In this document: positions 12,008-22,916 of the stretch, one piece after another
Layout: every line of letters starts with the position of its first letter
Numbering within the stretch: the stretch's first letter is position 1
Assembly (NCBI GenBank): GCA_002007465.1
Contig: LNAC01000686.1
Span: 194,756 to 258,755, forward strand
From: Ailurus styani
Lineage: Eukaryota; Chordata; Mammalia; Carnivora; Ailuridae
Length of the DNA stretch: 64,000 nucleotides
Reading direction: 5' to 3'
Notes under the pieces: model-generated
What the model was told of the DNA's origin: nothing
The model's database searches: none
What the model saw: the letters and a program-made list of their open reading frames with translations, nothing else
Program-made: the position numbers and the translations under genes

Positions 12008-14500
12008 GGAAAAGTGTTCCTCCCAAGGCCACTCTAGATGATATGAGTGCTATTTAAGGACAAAGAGACAGACCAAACCTGGTGGAGGTAGGGTGTTGGA
12101 CAAATTACAGAAACATGAAAGTAAAAGCTCACACCATACCACATCTTCCTCAGCCCCACTGGCACTTTCCAATTCATACTTGTTAGCAAATCATGCGGAC
12201 TTCACTAAAGATTTCCTGGATATCATGTGGCAACATAATAAGAACACTTCCTTTTAAAGAATTCTGTTCTTTCCACTAAGGTCCCTGTCTTCTCTCCTCT
12301 TCCCCTTCTTCCCCTCCTCGGGGCTTCAAAACCGCCTACTTTTTTCAGTTCGGGTTTAAAAAAAAAAGCCTGGGAGGTCCTTTACTTCACCCCTACTATT
12401 GTAGGAAGTGAGAGATGGCTCAGTGTCAATGACGCAGAATCTTTATGGAGAATCTCAGCATCACCTTATGTGAGCCATCACTAGGGCTCGCATTTATCAT
12501 GCTTCCCGAGGACCTCTCCAAGCCCTCTGCCCATCGCACCTTTATTTTATCCTCAGAGTAACTCTAAGACGTACATATCATCATCCCCATTTCAGGGATG
12601 AGGAAACGGAGGAACAGGGAAAGAAATTCAGATCTGGAAGTTGCCTAGCTCCTCAGATGCTAAATCACAATTTGGACTGAGACCATCGAAATCCAGAGCA
12701 TGGAGGGAATTGTGATTATTCTCACTCCAGAGGAATGGAAATTGTCACCCAGAAAAGACAGATCTCTTTTTAGGAGTTGTGACATCATATAAAATTTCTG
12801 GACTCAACAGACTCCATCTTGAAGCTCCATTTCCCCTTCTAATGAACTTTTGAACTGGGCAAAAAGACCTTTTGAACGGGGCCAAACACAGTAATTGTTT
12901 TACAAGCAGTTGCATATGAAGTCAAAGGGACACCTGGCATCTGGATCATAAAACTGCCAGTGTGGCCTTCTGATGACAGATAATTAATTCATGCAGATCA
13001 GAAATCGTGTGGTGTGATAACACCAACGCATTAGTCAACCCAAGTGTACATCAGCAGGGCTCACTCTGTCAGTGCCTTCTGCTCCCTGATTCAGGTCAGA
13101 TACCTGCCCCCCACCCCCACCCCAAACACCCTGCTCTTCCTGTGCAGGACGGTGCTTTTCAGGTGTTCTGGAATCTCTGCTCCAAAAAACGCAATCCTGA
13201 GACTTCCCAGTAAAGGCTTTTGTTCTTTTTCAGTTTTGCCTCTCTTTCTCTGTTGACAGAGGGAACTCTGCTGCTAAGAGATACAGTGTTCTCTACTTTT
13301 TCTCCAAAAGGGATTTGGGTGTTTCGTTTTGTTTTGTTAAGTAGGTTCCAATTCCAACACGGGGCTCAAACCTGCAACCGTGAGATCAAGAGTCCCATGC
13401 TCTGGTGACTGAGCCAACCTGACATATCTTAGGGGTTTGGCTTTCGATCCTCTCCTCAACTCTGACCTTCCAGGAGTGGTTGCTGTGGCCAAGAACTGCT
13501 GCACACCCACCTTCCACACCCAGGAGGGCTGAAGTGGCCAGCCCTGGGCAAGGTCGCAGGTCTCCTCCTCTTCCCCGTCCAGGCACTGCCCTCTGCCCTC
13601 CGGACCTCAGGTCTGTGCAGCCTTCCAGCTGGGGGCACCTGGATACCCCACCCTCTTCCCCACAGAAGAGGTACTGTTAGAATTCCAACCGCACCAGGAC
13701 TCCTGGGGAGACAGAGGACCTCCCTTTCCCTACTGCTCTGGGGATTACACGTTTGTGTGTCCTTTGCAAATCTCGAAGTGCTATTTGGTGAAAATGGCCC
13801 CCTGGTGAAACTGCCAGGGTCAGGCATCAGCACAGTAGTGGCTTTCACTGCTCCTTGTGAACCTGCAGACAGATAAGGTTCACATTATACGGTTCCTGTA
13901 GGCCAAGACTCACCCTTCCCAGCAGTCCTGAAAAAGAGTGGCGTGGATAATTCTCTACAATGGCCCTTCCTCAAAAGGTCCTTGGTTCCAAGTGAAACCA
14001 AGATGCTCCTTCCACCTATCTTTCCTTTGTAATCTGTACAAGATTCCCTCCTCAGGGATCCAGGGACCACAGAGACTGGCTTCTGCTCTGTCCTAGAGAC
14101 CAAGCTAGAGATCCAGGTCAGTGGCTAAAGAGGTAGTCTCAGGGACTCCTTCTACTTATGTGTTGGATTGGAGGGACTGGGGTGGCTGAGGTTAGCACCT
14201 GAGAAAGCTTGGGCTGGACCAACATGGGGATGAAGCATGTGGGCTGCCAGGAACCAATGGCACTGGGGAGAGAAGCATCGCTCTTGGGAATACAATGGCA
14301 TCCCTTTATGATGCTGGTGTTAGGCGCTGGACTGTTTCCCTTGTGTTGGAGGACAACAGGCCTCTCTCTGTCCATCATGATCCTGGAGGTCATGGTGGTA
14401 TTTCAGGGATGCAGTTCAGCTCATGGTTTATTCAAGAGGATTTTTTAATAAGTCCCTTGAGCACTGGGTATAAATACATTTATTTTTCAAATGTATTTTA
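12008..14500. other. Intergenic DNA with MIR and old SINE fragments
   Basis: A MIR-like piece at about 12475-12640 contains 'tttcagggatgaggaaacgg'. An old Can-SINE relative is at 13330-13425. The moderately GC-rich stretch 13440-13850 has overlapping open frames on both strands but no recognisable protein. Confidence 0.5.
13330..13425 (-). mobile_element. Old tRNA-derived carnivore SINE
   Basis: Reversed short-form SINE: 'ttaagtaggttccaattcc', 'gagatcaagagtcccatgc' and 'gactgagccaacctgacat'. This older form lacks the long pyrimidine-rich middle of the younger copies. Confidence 0.75.
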
Positions 14501-14708
14501 TTTTTTTAAATTGTTTTAAAGATTTTATTTTTTTATTTGACAGAGATCAATAGAAAGCACAAGCAGAGAGAGGAGCAGAGGGAGAGGGAGAAGCAGGTTC
14601 CCCACTGAGCAGGGAGATGGGCTGGAGGCAGGGCTTGATCTCAGGACCCCCGGATCATGACCTGAGCCCAGGCCAGACACTTAACAGACTGAGCCACCCA
14701 GATGCCCC
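14501..14708 (-). mobile_element. Can-SINE upstream of RNASE1
   Basis: Flanked by the target-site duplication 'tcaaatgtattttta' (14487-14501 and 14710-14724). It lies about 320 bases before the RNASE1 start codon, in the 5' flank or first intron. Confidence 0.93.
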
Positions 14709-15028
14709 ATCAAATGTATTTTTAATTTAAAACATCTCTAGTATTCAGACACAGGACTGTAGGATTTTAGTTCACTGTCAAGGTCACCACCTAGAGGCAA
14801 AAACCACCTCTCTCCAGCTAGTGGGAGTTAAATGCTCTTGGACAAGAGTGTATGTGAGTGTCTCATTCCTTGGAAAATTGCACAGGAGGAGGGATACCTT
14901 TGTGGCTGACCCTAAAAGAGTCTGTGAGCCAGGGAGGCCACAGGTAGGAGCTGGGATTCTTTCTAAGGCAATGCTTTTTCTCTTCTCTCCCTTTTCCTGC
15001 TAGGCTCTTCCAGAGGAGTCAGACCAGC

Positions 15029-15484
15029 ATGGCTCAGGAGAGGTTCTTCATCCTGTTCCCACTACTGGTCCTGGTGCTGCTGGTCCTGGGCTGTGTCCAG
15101 CCTTCTCTGGGCAAGGAATCGCGTACCAAGAAGTTCCAGCGGCAGCACATGGACCCAAACACCTCCACCGTCACCTCCAACTACTGCAACCAAATGATGG
15201 TGTGCCGGAATATGACGGCTGGACGGTGCAAGCCGGTGAACACGTTTGTCCACGAGCCTCTGCCAGATGTCCAGGCCGTCTGCTTCCAGGGAAATGTCAC
15301 CTGCAAGAACGGGCAGCCCAACTGCCACCAAAGCAGCTCCAAGATGCTCATCACTGACTGCCGCCTGAAGAATGGCTCCAAATATCCCAAATGTGACTAC
15401 CAGACCAAGCAGCAAGAGAAATCCATCATCGTGGCCTGTGAGGGGGACCCCTATGTGCCAGTCCACTTTGATGCTTCTGTGTAG
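15029..15484 (+). CDS. RNASE1: Pancreatic-type secretory ribonuclease (RNase 1)
   Basis: Secreted endoribonuclease cutting single-stranded RNA after pyrimidines. The precursor has 151 residues: signal peptide 1-28 (cleavage at SLG|KES, as in human RNase 1) and a 123-residue mature enzyme. Catalytic residues are H40 (mature H12 by bovine numbering), K68 (K41) and H146 (H119). The eight canonical cysteines are C53, C67, C85, C92, C99, C111, C122 and C137. C59 is extra and falls at bovine position 32. Sequons are at N44, N61 (the N34 glycan site of RNase B), N89 and N115. The hinge region is one residue shorter than bovine RNase A, and the protein ends at DASV as bovine does, without the human C-terminal extension. 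The coding exon starts at 15004 after 'ttttcctgctag'; the noncoding first exon was not located. The 208-codon frame on the opposite strand is a shadow of this gene. Confidence 0.96.
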   Translation: MAQERFFILFPLLVLVLLVLGCVQPSLGKESRTKKFQRQHMDPNTSTVTSNYCNQMMVCRNMTAGRCKPVNTFVHEPLPDVQAVCFQGNVTCKNGQPNCHQSSSKMLITDCRLKNGSKYPKCDYQTKQQEKSIIVACEGDPYVPVHFDASV

Positions 15485-15686
15485 GTCTGCACCTGAGGCC
15501 AGAGCAGGGAGATGCCCCACCTCCCTGGCATGGCACCTGCTTCTCCCCTCTCCCTTCCTTGCTCTGAGGGAAAGAACTCCAGTCAGGGCTCCTATCCAAA
15601 GCACACATACGTCCCTGCCCAGGGCTTGCCCCTGCATGGTTTGGGGGGTGAGGGCGTCCCATGTGAACCACTTCACTGCTTCTTTC

Positions 15687-15692
15687 AATAAA
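15687..15692 (+). terminator. Polyadenylation signal of RNASE1
   Basis: AATAAA about 200 bases after the stop, the expected 3'UTR length for RNASE1. A second AATAAA at 15806-15811 could be an alternative distal site. Confidence 0.75.
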
Positions 15693-15811
15693 ACACAGTT
15701 GTAACCACCTGGATTTTGAACCTGTTACCATCCTGGTACCGTTGGTGTGATTGCTTTCCTGCTCGGGGTGAGAACTGTAAATCTGGGTAGCTTTGGTAAG
15801 CACTGAATAAA

Positions 15812-16560
15812 ATCATTACATGCCTTTGCTCCTGACTCTTGGTTTTCAGTGACCTGAGATCATTCCTTGTCTTGCAGATTCCCTGCTGCCAAATATGAAG
15901 CTGTTAAGTATGGGCTATTTGAGATGAAAGGGAGCTACAGTCTGGGACTGTCCTGCTGGGTGAGCTGATAGAGGGCGAGCTCAAATACCAAAATCTCTGG
16001 CACAGAAGGAAGGACAGGGTAACCTCAAGAAGACCCTCCTCAGCCCCTGGCTGGGGAGGAGGAGGGGATGAAATTATGGTCCTAAATTTTCATTTTTCTT
16101 TTATTGAGTGAGCTCTTACCAGATCAGAAAAAAAATGGCCATCTCTTAGTTGGAAAGTCGGAACCTTCAATTTAGGAGCTAGAGGGGACTGCAGAGATTA
16201 TTAAATCGAAGGAGAATCTGTAGATTTTGGCTTGTGTATCCACATTAATGGGAAGGGCCTGCCGAGAATGCTGTAGAAAAAAGTTCTAATAAGCGATGTG
16301 GTTGAACAGTAGCCTCTATTGGAGGTAGGAAGGAGGTAAAGGTGCCTGTTCCAGTTGCCATCCCTGATCTAATGTGATCCCCACTTTTATAGAGGAACAG
16401 CCTGAATCTCAGAAATGTGACTTACTCATGGCTGTTGCTACTTAGTGGCACAGCTGGAACTAGACCCCAGGTCTTCTGGCTTCCAGTCCTTGTTCTTTCT
16501 GCTACCAGAGTGGACTGAGAAAGAAAGTCCTGCAGTCTCCCTTTTCTTAAGTATGGTGGA
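15812..16560. other. Intergenic DNA with a MIR fragment
   Basis: About 16360-16515 resembles MIR: 'agaggaacagcctgaatct' then 'tggcacagctggaactaga'. Otherwise nothing is recognised. Confidence 0.55.
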
Positions 16561-16770
16561 GGTGGACTCGTGGGTGGCTCAGTCTGTTAAGGGGCCTACT
16601 CTTGATTTCAGTGCAGATCATGATCTCAGGGTCCTGGGATCAAGCCCTGTATTGGGCTCAGTGCTCAGCTCAGAGCCTGCTTGGGAATCTCACTCTCCTT
16701 CTCTGCCCTCCCCCTGCTTGCATGTTCTCTCTCTCTCTCTCAAATAAATAAGTAAATCTTTAAAAAAGAA
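16561..16770 (+). mobile_element. Can-SINE
   Basis: Head 'gactcgtgggtggctcagtc', 'atcatgatctcagggtcct', pyrimidine tract, and 'caaataaataagtaaatc' tail. Confidence 0.92.
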
Positions 16771-17159
16771 GTAAGGTAGAGCTAATTATGGATATGGCAT
16801 CAAGGAAGTAGGTCTAGAGAGACTTGAGAAACAAGATCAGAAAGGATGGCTTAGTAGGGTGCATCTTGGTTTTGTTGACCTCCTGTTCTGGAAAGTTCAC
16901 TGATCAAATCACTCAGGAGGAGGAGGAAAATTATTTTTTCTCACAGGAAATAGAGCTTCGCTTTTCCAGAATTCTACCTTCCTCTCTTGGGCTTTTAGGA
17001 ATGGTGGGTCCACTCTATGGCAGCCTTGATATTTTATTTAAGTTCAGTAGTGTGGTGTCTAGAGCTTGTAGTTTTTACAGCATCCATGGACTCCTGAAAT
17101 TCCTTCAGCCAGCCTAGATACAAGGAGATATAAAACCATCAATTCTTTCCTCAATACAT

Positions 17160-17337
17160 TTCTTTTTTTTTCTTTTTTCCTTTTTTTTCTTTTAAAGATT
17201 TTATTTATTTATTTGACAGAGAGAGAGAGAGCACAAGTAGGGAGAGCAACAGAGGGAAAGGGAGAAGCAGGCTGCCCGATGAGCAGGGAGCCCAAGGCCG
17301 GGCTCGATCTCAGAACCCTGGGATCATGACCTGAGAC
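17160..17337 (-). mobile_element. Can-SINE, left arm of an inverted pair
   Basis: Starts with a T-rich tail and runs to 'gggatcatgacctgagaca', where the reversed head is lost. It abuts a plus-strand SINE at the same internal position. Confidence 0.9.
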
Positions 17338-17338
17338 A

Positions 17339-17520
17339 TTTAACGTCTACCTTTGGCTCCAGTCATGATCCCAGGGTTCTGAGATCCAGCCCCACCTTGG
17401 GCTCCCTGTTCCATAGGAAGCCTGCTTCTTCCTCTCCCTTTGCCTGCCTCTCCCCCTGCTTTGTGCTCTCTCTCCCTTCTACAAATAAATAAATAAAACC
17501 TTAAAAAATAAAAAACAGAA
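17339..17520 (+). mobile_element. Can-SINE, right arm of an inverted pair
   Basis: Begins inside the head ('ttaacgtctacctttggc') and ends with an A-rich tail. Together with 17160-17337 it makes a large imperfect palindrome. Confidence 0.9.
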
Positions 17521-18370
17521 AAAAAATAAACACAGCTTGCCCCTGGAGATGACAGGGGTGTGAAAGATGAGAAAACCATTGGAATAGAGGCAAGTTCCAT
17601 CTGTCACATTCTACAAATACATTTTGTTAAGGAAACATGACTACCTAGGTAACAAAACCCTGACGAGCCAGATATTTCAGTCTGGATGATATGCTCTTCT
17701 TAGAGATGAGACTCAGAGGCAGCCTGAATGTGCAGAACTGACCTTAACTCTGCCATGCACCCTGCCTCCCTCTGAGAAGCAGCGCCCAAGGAAGAGCACT
17801 CAAGCTTAGAAGTAGACACTCAGGATTCTGCTGCTCCCAGCTATGACCTTCCTATCTGGGCCTCAGGACAATCTCTAACACGGGGACAGTCAGATCTACC
17901 TTGTAGTCTCTTGTGAGGGTACGATGAGGCAATTTAGATAAATTGTGTACAAATGGGAACTTTCGATCTCCAGAATATGCTCCAAGTGAATGTAAAAATA
18001 AGTTAGCTGTCCATCCTAGTATCTTAGTTTGTCTGCCATATACTAAAATGGCTATTATTTTAACTGTCTCCAGTATTAAAAGACCAAAGTTTAATCCAAT
18101 TGATACTGACTTCTCAGATACCCATTACAAAATAAGTAAATAACAGTCGTAATAAAAATAATAACCCAGTTGTGCCCAGAATATTCACTTTTCCTAGGCT
18201 TCCTTAGGTTTGGTAAGAGCAAGTGCATCTGGAAGGGTTTTCTGTTGTCAACCCACAGCCCCTGGAACCCACACCCATGCGGGAGCTTCAGAACTTATCT
18301 CCAGGGAAGCCTGGTAGCACGAGGAAGGACTTGTGGACAGCACGCGCGCTACAGATAAGTCCATGGGGTT
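17521..18370. other. Intergenic DNA, possible MIR near 17810-17945
   Basis: The stretch 'tctgggcctcaggacaatc' to 'tacgatgaggcaatttaga' resembles MIR. No gene is recognised. Confidence 0.4.
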
Positions 18371-18800
18371 TCATGCTGTTTTGTTCCAGTATATTTCTCC
18401 TAAGTGGTTTATACTAGTAAAAGTTGGGAAACAAACAGAATGTCCTAAACATGGGGCTGGTTAAAATATGTAGGGATAGGGTGGATGGGTTATGGACATT
18501 GGGGAGGGTTTGTGCTTTGGTGAATGCTGTGAAAGATGTAAGCCTGATGATTCACAGACCTGTACCCCTTGGGCAAATAATAAAAATAAAATAAAATAAA
18601 ATAAAAATATGATGCATATCCTTACAACAGAATACTATGCAAATAGAACCAAGTACACTTTTGCTACTGGCATGAAATATGTCCAAACTATATTCTTAGT
18701 GGGAAAGAGGAAATAATGTACAACACTGCATATAAAACATCATTATTTGTGATGGGAAAAGAGGAGAGAAACACGTGCATGTGTATATGTGTTAATTAAC
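18370..18800 (+). mobile_element. Old L1 fragment interrupted by a younger L1 3' end
   Basis: The outer sequence ('acagaatactatgcaaata', 'gtacaacactgcatataaa') matches an old L1 3' region. It is split by 18471-18602, a short younger carnivore L1 3' end with 'ggggagggtttgtgctttgg' and an (AAAAT)n tail. The target duplication 'aaaatatg' flanks the inner insert. Confidence 0.7.
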
Positions 18801-19002
18801 TTTTTTTAAAGGTTTTCTTTATTTATTTGAGAGAGAGCGAGCTAGTGAGCAAGGAGGAGGGGCAGAGGTTGAGGGAGAAGCAGACATCCCCCACTGAGCA
18901 GGAAGCCTGACCACTCAAGACCAGGGGCTCCAATCCCAGGTCCCCAGGATTATGACCTGAGCTGAAGGCAGGCACTTAACCCACTGAGCCACCCAGGCAC
19001 CC
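18801..19002 (-). mobile_element. Can-SINE
   Basis: Target-site duplication 'gttaattaac' (left) and 'gttaataaac' (right); reversed head 'gagccacccaggcaccc'. Confidence 0.92.
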
Positions 19003-19029
19003 TGTTAATAAACTTTTATTTTTACTTAT

Positions 19030-19710
19030 TTTTTGTAATAATATATTTATTTATTATTATTTTAAAATTTTAAATTTAAATTCAATTATTAACATTTAAT
19101 GTATTCTTGGTTTCAGAAGTACAGGTCAGTGATTCATCAGTCATCACATCATGTCCCCTCCTTAATGTCCATCACCCAGTTACCCCATCCCTCCACCTCC
19201 GTCCCCTCCAGCAACCCTCAGTTTGTTTCCAATGATTAAGAGTCTCTACGGTAATAAATGAAATCTTTTTTTAAAAAGGGGGGGGCTGGGTGGCTCAGTC
19301 GTTAAGCGTCTATCTTGGGCTGGGGTCATATGCCAGGGTTCTGGGATCAAGCCCCAAATTAGGCTCCCTGCTCAGTGGGAGGCATGCTTCCCCCTCTCCT
19401 ACTCCCTCTGCTTGTGTTCCCTCTCTCACTGTGTCTCTCTGTCAAACAAATAAATAAAATCTTAAAAAAAAAGAGTCTCTATAGTTTGTCTCCCTCTTTA
19501 GTTTCATCTGGTTTTATTTTTTCCTCTCTTCCCCTATGATCCTCTGTTTTGTGTCTTAAATTCCATGTATCCGTGAGATCATATGATCATTGTCTTTCTC
19601 TGAATGACTTCTTTCATTTAGCATAAAACCCTCCAGTTCCATCCAGTTGTTGCAAATGGCAAGATTTCATTTTTCTGATGGCCAAATCATACTTCATTGA
19701 ATATATTAAT
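19030..19710 (-). mobile_element. Carnivore L1 3' end split by a SINE
   Basis: The plus strand reads the complement of an L1 3' untranslated region: 'gtccatcacccagttaccc', 'aaccctcagtttgtttcc', then, after the SINE at 19278-19472, 'tgacttctttcatttagca' and 'ttgcaaatggcaagatttc'. It is 5'-truncated with no open reading frame. Confidence 0.8.
19278..19472 (+). mobile_element. Can-SINE nested in an L1
   Basis: Full-length plus-strand copy. 'aagagtctcta' occurs on both sides, but about 25 bases of extra sequence sit between the left copy and the SINE head. Confidence 0.9.
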
Positions 19711-20276
19711 AAACTTTTAAATGTGTGTAAGAGATAAAGACTGTGAAGGGATATAAAAAATTGAACTGCATCTGGAAAAGAAAATTGGGGCCTAACAAAC
19801 ACGGACCAAAGGAAAACATCCCTTTTACCAGATTTGCTTTCTCAGTGTTTCATTTACGCTGACCATTTGCATGTGCGATGCATCTATAGATGTAAAGGGA
19901 AAAGTCAGAGACTACCTCACTGTAGCCCCTTCTCGGTCGGTAGGGAAGATGCCGGTAATGGAAAGCCCAAACAATGAAGTTACGGAGAAAACCTCAAACT
20001 ACCACCGCGATGCAGCCTAGAGCTGACCTGGACACCCCCACCCGTCGCCCCGCAGCAGCCCAGCAGACAGAAGCGCACATCCCCGTTTTCCGCACATCTA
20101 ACCACCGCCCGAATGGAGAGCTCGTGGTCCACAGTAGGCGCTCTTTATCTGAAGCCTATTTGCTTCTTTTCGGGCACTTTTCCTCAGTATTTCAAAGAGC
20201 CTTTGGCAAGCCAGCTCCACAGAAGAACCAGGAGGTCCTGTTGTGGTTCCCGGGCGCGCGGGGAACGGCGGCACAG

Positions 20277-20289
20277 CGCCCCCTGCCGG
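20277..20289 (-). promoter_or_regulatory. CTCF-core-like motif
   Basis: 'cgccccctgccgg' fits the reversed CTCF core (YGCCMYCTRSTGG) at 12 of 13 positions. Occupancy is unknown. Confidence 0.45.
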
Positions 20290-20829
20290 CCCTGGGGGCG
20301 GCGGCAGCGGGACCAGCCCAGAGGGGCGAAGGTGCGGAGGGAGAGGCGGGGTCTCCCCTGCTCCGCGCCCTCGTCTCCCGGCGGCGCCTGCTCCCTGGCT
20401 GGGCCCCCGAGTCCGGGGTTTGTGTCTCTGGAGGAGGCAGGAGGCCCTCCGTGCAGAGCCTCCAGACCGCTCTCCACGAGCCGCGACGCGCGCCCGCGGT
20501 GGCGGAGCCCCTGCGGGTGAAGGCACCTGAGGAATAACGGGCTGGGCCGGGTCTCTCGGGGCTCAGGGGCAGCGCCGCCGGGCTGTTACTCGAGGAGCGC
20601 GGGGGCCCGCAGAGCATCATCCCGGGGCGGGAGCCTGGCTCTCCCGGATCGACGCCCAGCACCGCGTCACCCCGCACCCCCCGAGCGCGCGCTCAGATGC
20701 CCCGGGCCCTGGCGTCCTCCCTCACTCCGCCCAGGAAGAAGGCGGGGCGCTGGGGCGCAGCGGGGAGCCCGCCGGGAAACTCAGGCCGGAGCCGGGCGCG
20801 CGCCCAGAACTGGATCGTCGGGCGGCGCC

Positions 20830-20842
20830 TGCCCCCTGCTGG
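20830..20842 (-). promoter_or_regulatory. CTCF-core-like motif, perfect core
   Basis: 'tgccccctgctgg' matches the reversed CTCF core (YGCCMYCTRSTGG) at all 13 positions. It lies inside the CpG island. Confidence 0.55.
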
Positions 20843-21299
20843 CGGACGGGCGCCTTCACGCCTCCGGTCACTGAGGGTGGGCGAGGGCGGCCAGCGCCAG
20901 TTCCTCTTCGTGGTCCAGGGCCTCAGCCTCTGGAGAGGCTGGGAGAGAGGCGGCGGGCAGCGGGTCACCAAGGGCTGCGGATTTCGGAGAGGAGGCCTTA
21001 AAAAGAAGGACGGAGGTTCCCACAGATAAAGAGGGGTTGGCTCACCTGCACTTGCCACATAGGGAAAGGGGCTGTCTCCTCCAGCGCCCCGATTAGGCCT
21101 CATGATGGCCAGAGTGGAGATTCAGTTGAGTGAGGAGCTGGTAAGGGCAGGCCTGGAGCCCAGGTCAGCCATGACCTTGACATCTCAGGAATATTGTGTA
21201 GTGGCAGTTGGGCCTTTTGTTGCAGAGCCTGATTCAATCATCATTTCTTGAGTCCCTATGCGCTAGACGCTGCCAGAGGAATGTGAGACTCCTCAGAGT

Positions 21300-21360
21300 A
21301 CACAGCGGACCAAACAAACAAAAACAAACAAACAAAAAAAAGAAAGAAAAAGAGAGACAA
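21300..21360. repeat. (CAAA)n-rich simple repeat
   Basis: 'aaacaaacaaaaacaaacaa' followed by an A/G-rich run. No element body is recognised next to it. Confidence 0.7.
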
Positions 21361-21659
21361 AAAATATAATAAGAATGTAAATTATATATACGGTTAAGGT
21401 GATAAGGTCTATGGAAAACTACAACAGGAAGGAGAATGGGGGAAGCTATGAATAACATTTTTAAATAGGGTAGTTAAGCATCCTTGATAATGTGACATTT
21501 ACGTAAAGGCTTAAAGGTGGTATATTTCGTTAGCCATGCAGAATATCTAGGGGAGGGGAGATGATTTCTTAAAGAGAGTCTGCCTGTCTTTTGGGAACAG
21601 CAAAGAGACCAGACATTAGGAAGAGTGAGTGAGAGGGAGGATAAATAGTAAGGGATTTG

Positions 21660-21853
21660 GGGGGTCCCTGGGTGGCTCAGTCGGTTAAGCCACTGCCTTC
21701 GGCTCGGGTCATGATCCCGGGGTCCTGGGATCGAGTCCCGAATCGGGCTCCCTGCTCGGCGGAGAGCCTGCTTTTCCCTCTCCCTCTGCCTGTTGCTCTG
21801 CCTATTTGTGCTATCTCTCTGTCAAATAAATTAATAAAACCTTTTTAAAAAAC
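21660..21853 (+). mobile_element. Can-SINE
   Basis: Well-preserved copy with the target-site duplication 'gtaagggatttg' on each side. Confidence 0.94.
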
Positions 21854-21899
21854 GGTAAGGGATTTGTTCTGAAAGGGAAGGGTGTGGGAGGACAGATTA

Positions 21900-22890
21900 C
21901 TTCCAAGCAGAAGGACTTTTGTAAGGATTTTAGGTTTTACTCGGAGTAATGAGGCATTAGAGGATTCTGAGCAGAGTTGCATGATCTGAGTTATATTTTG
22001 AAAGGATTACTGCAGCTACTGTGTGAAGTTAAGGGTAGAAGCAAGGAATCCAGGTACCAGACGTTTATAATGATCCTGGTGGGAAGAAATGGTCTCTCAG
22101 ACTACGTGGTAGCAGCAGACACAGTGAGAGTCGGCTGGATGTTAGATGCTGGATTAGTTTCGAAAGTGAAAACAATGGACTTTACTGATAGGTTGGAAGG
22201 GGGACAAAAGAAAAAGAAAGGAATCAAGAACAACACCAAAGTCGTTGGCCTCAAAATGGATGACATTACCTTCGACTGAGGAGGGGAATATTAATGGAGG
22301 AGCTGTTTTAGGGGAGGAGAAGAGAGGATCAGTCTTTCCATTTGGGACATGGTGAGTTTGACATGGCTATTAAACAAATACTGAAGATGTCAAGTGGACA
22401 CTTGGATATTTGAGTCTGAAGTTCAGGAGAGAGAGCTGGACTAAAGGTATCAATTTGGGAATTGTTGGACTATCAATGGCATTTAAAGCCTTGAGACTGG
22501 ATAAGATCACAGAGAGTATGTGTAGATAAAGAAAAGGACACGCTGACCCTGGGGCTCTCCCCAATCCAAGTACCAGGGAGAAGAAGAAGAAGAACTTGCA
22601 GAGGGGGCTGAGAACAAACTCTCTGTGAGGTCACAGAAGAGCCAGGAGACAGTGGTGTCCTAGAGACCAGTCTGAAGCTTGACTATCTGCCTTGAGGGCA
22701 GCAGGACTGATCTCATGATGCTTTTCATCCTTGTTTCTGTCATAAGAAGCTGCGTTCCTAGGTCAGCCTCACCAAGGAGGAGGAGTGGTCAACTGTGTCA
22801 AATGCTGCTGAGCACAGAGAAGCAACCCAATGGGAGAGGGAAGGTCTTGCTTTACATTCATACCTCCAGGGGTAGAGCTGAGGAGTCTGG
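21900..22890 (+). repeat. Ancient mammal-wide interspersed repeat, family not named
   Basis: The order of phrases 'gagcagagttgcatgatctg', 'ccaaagtcgttggcctcaa', 'agtggacacttggatattt' and 'caactgtgtcaaatgctgct' is a dispersed repeat I recognise from other mammalian genomes but cannot name. The 100-codon open frame at 21977-22279 lies inside it and is not a gene. Confidence 0.5.
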
Positions 22891-22916
22891 GGAGTTGGTT
22901 ACAAAGTTCTTGGCCT

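Larger units (their letters stand above)
19930..21030. promoter_or_regulatory. Orphan CpG island
   Basis: CpG-dense, GC-rich block of about 1.1 kb in an otherwise AT-rich, repeat-rich interval; it is densest at 20240-20860. It contains no SINE and two CTCF-core-like sites (20277-20289 and 20830-20842). Several long frames are open on both strands, the longest 187 codons at 19974-20537 (+). That is expected where GC-richness makes stop codons rare, and none resembles a known protein. It may be the promoter of an unannotated or noncoding transcript, or an insulator. Confidence 0.75.

Noticed and set aside
15062..15688. 208-codon open frame on the minus strand
   Set aside because: It is antisense to RNASE1, arises from the codon composition of that gene and matches no known family.
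19974..20537. 187-codon frame as a protein gene
   Set aside because: GC-rich islands are open in many frames by chance; other frames of 95-161 codons overlap it on both strands and no motif is recognised. Kept only as part of the CpG island entry.
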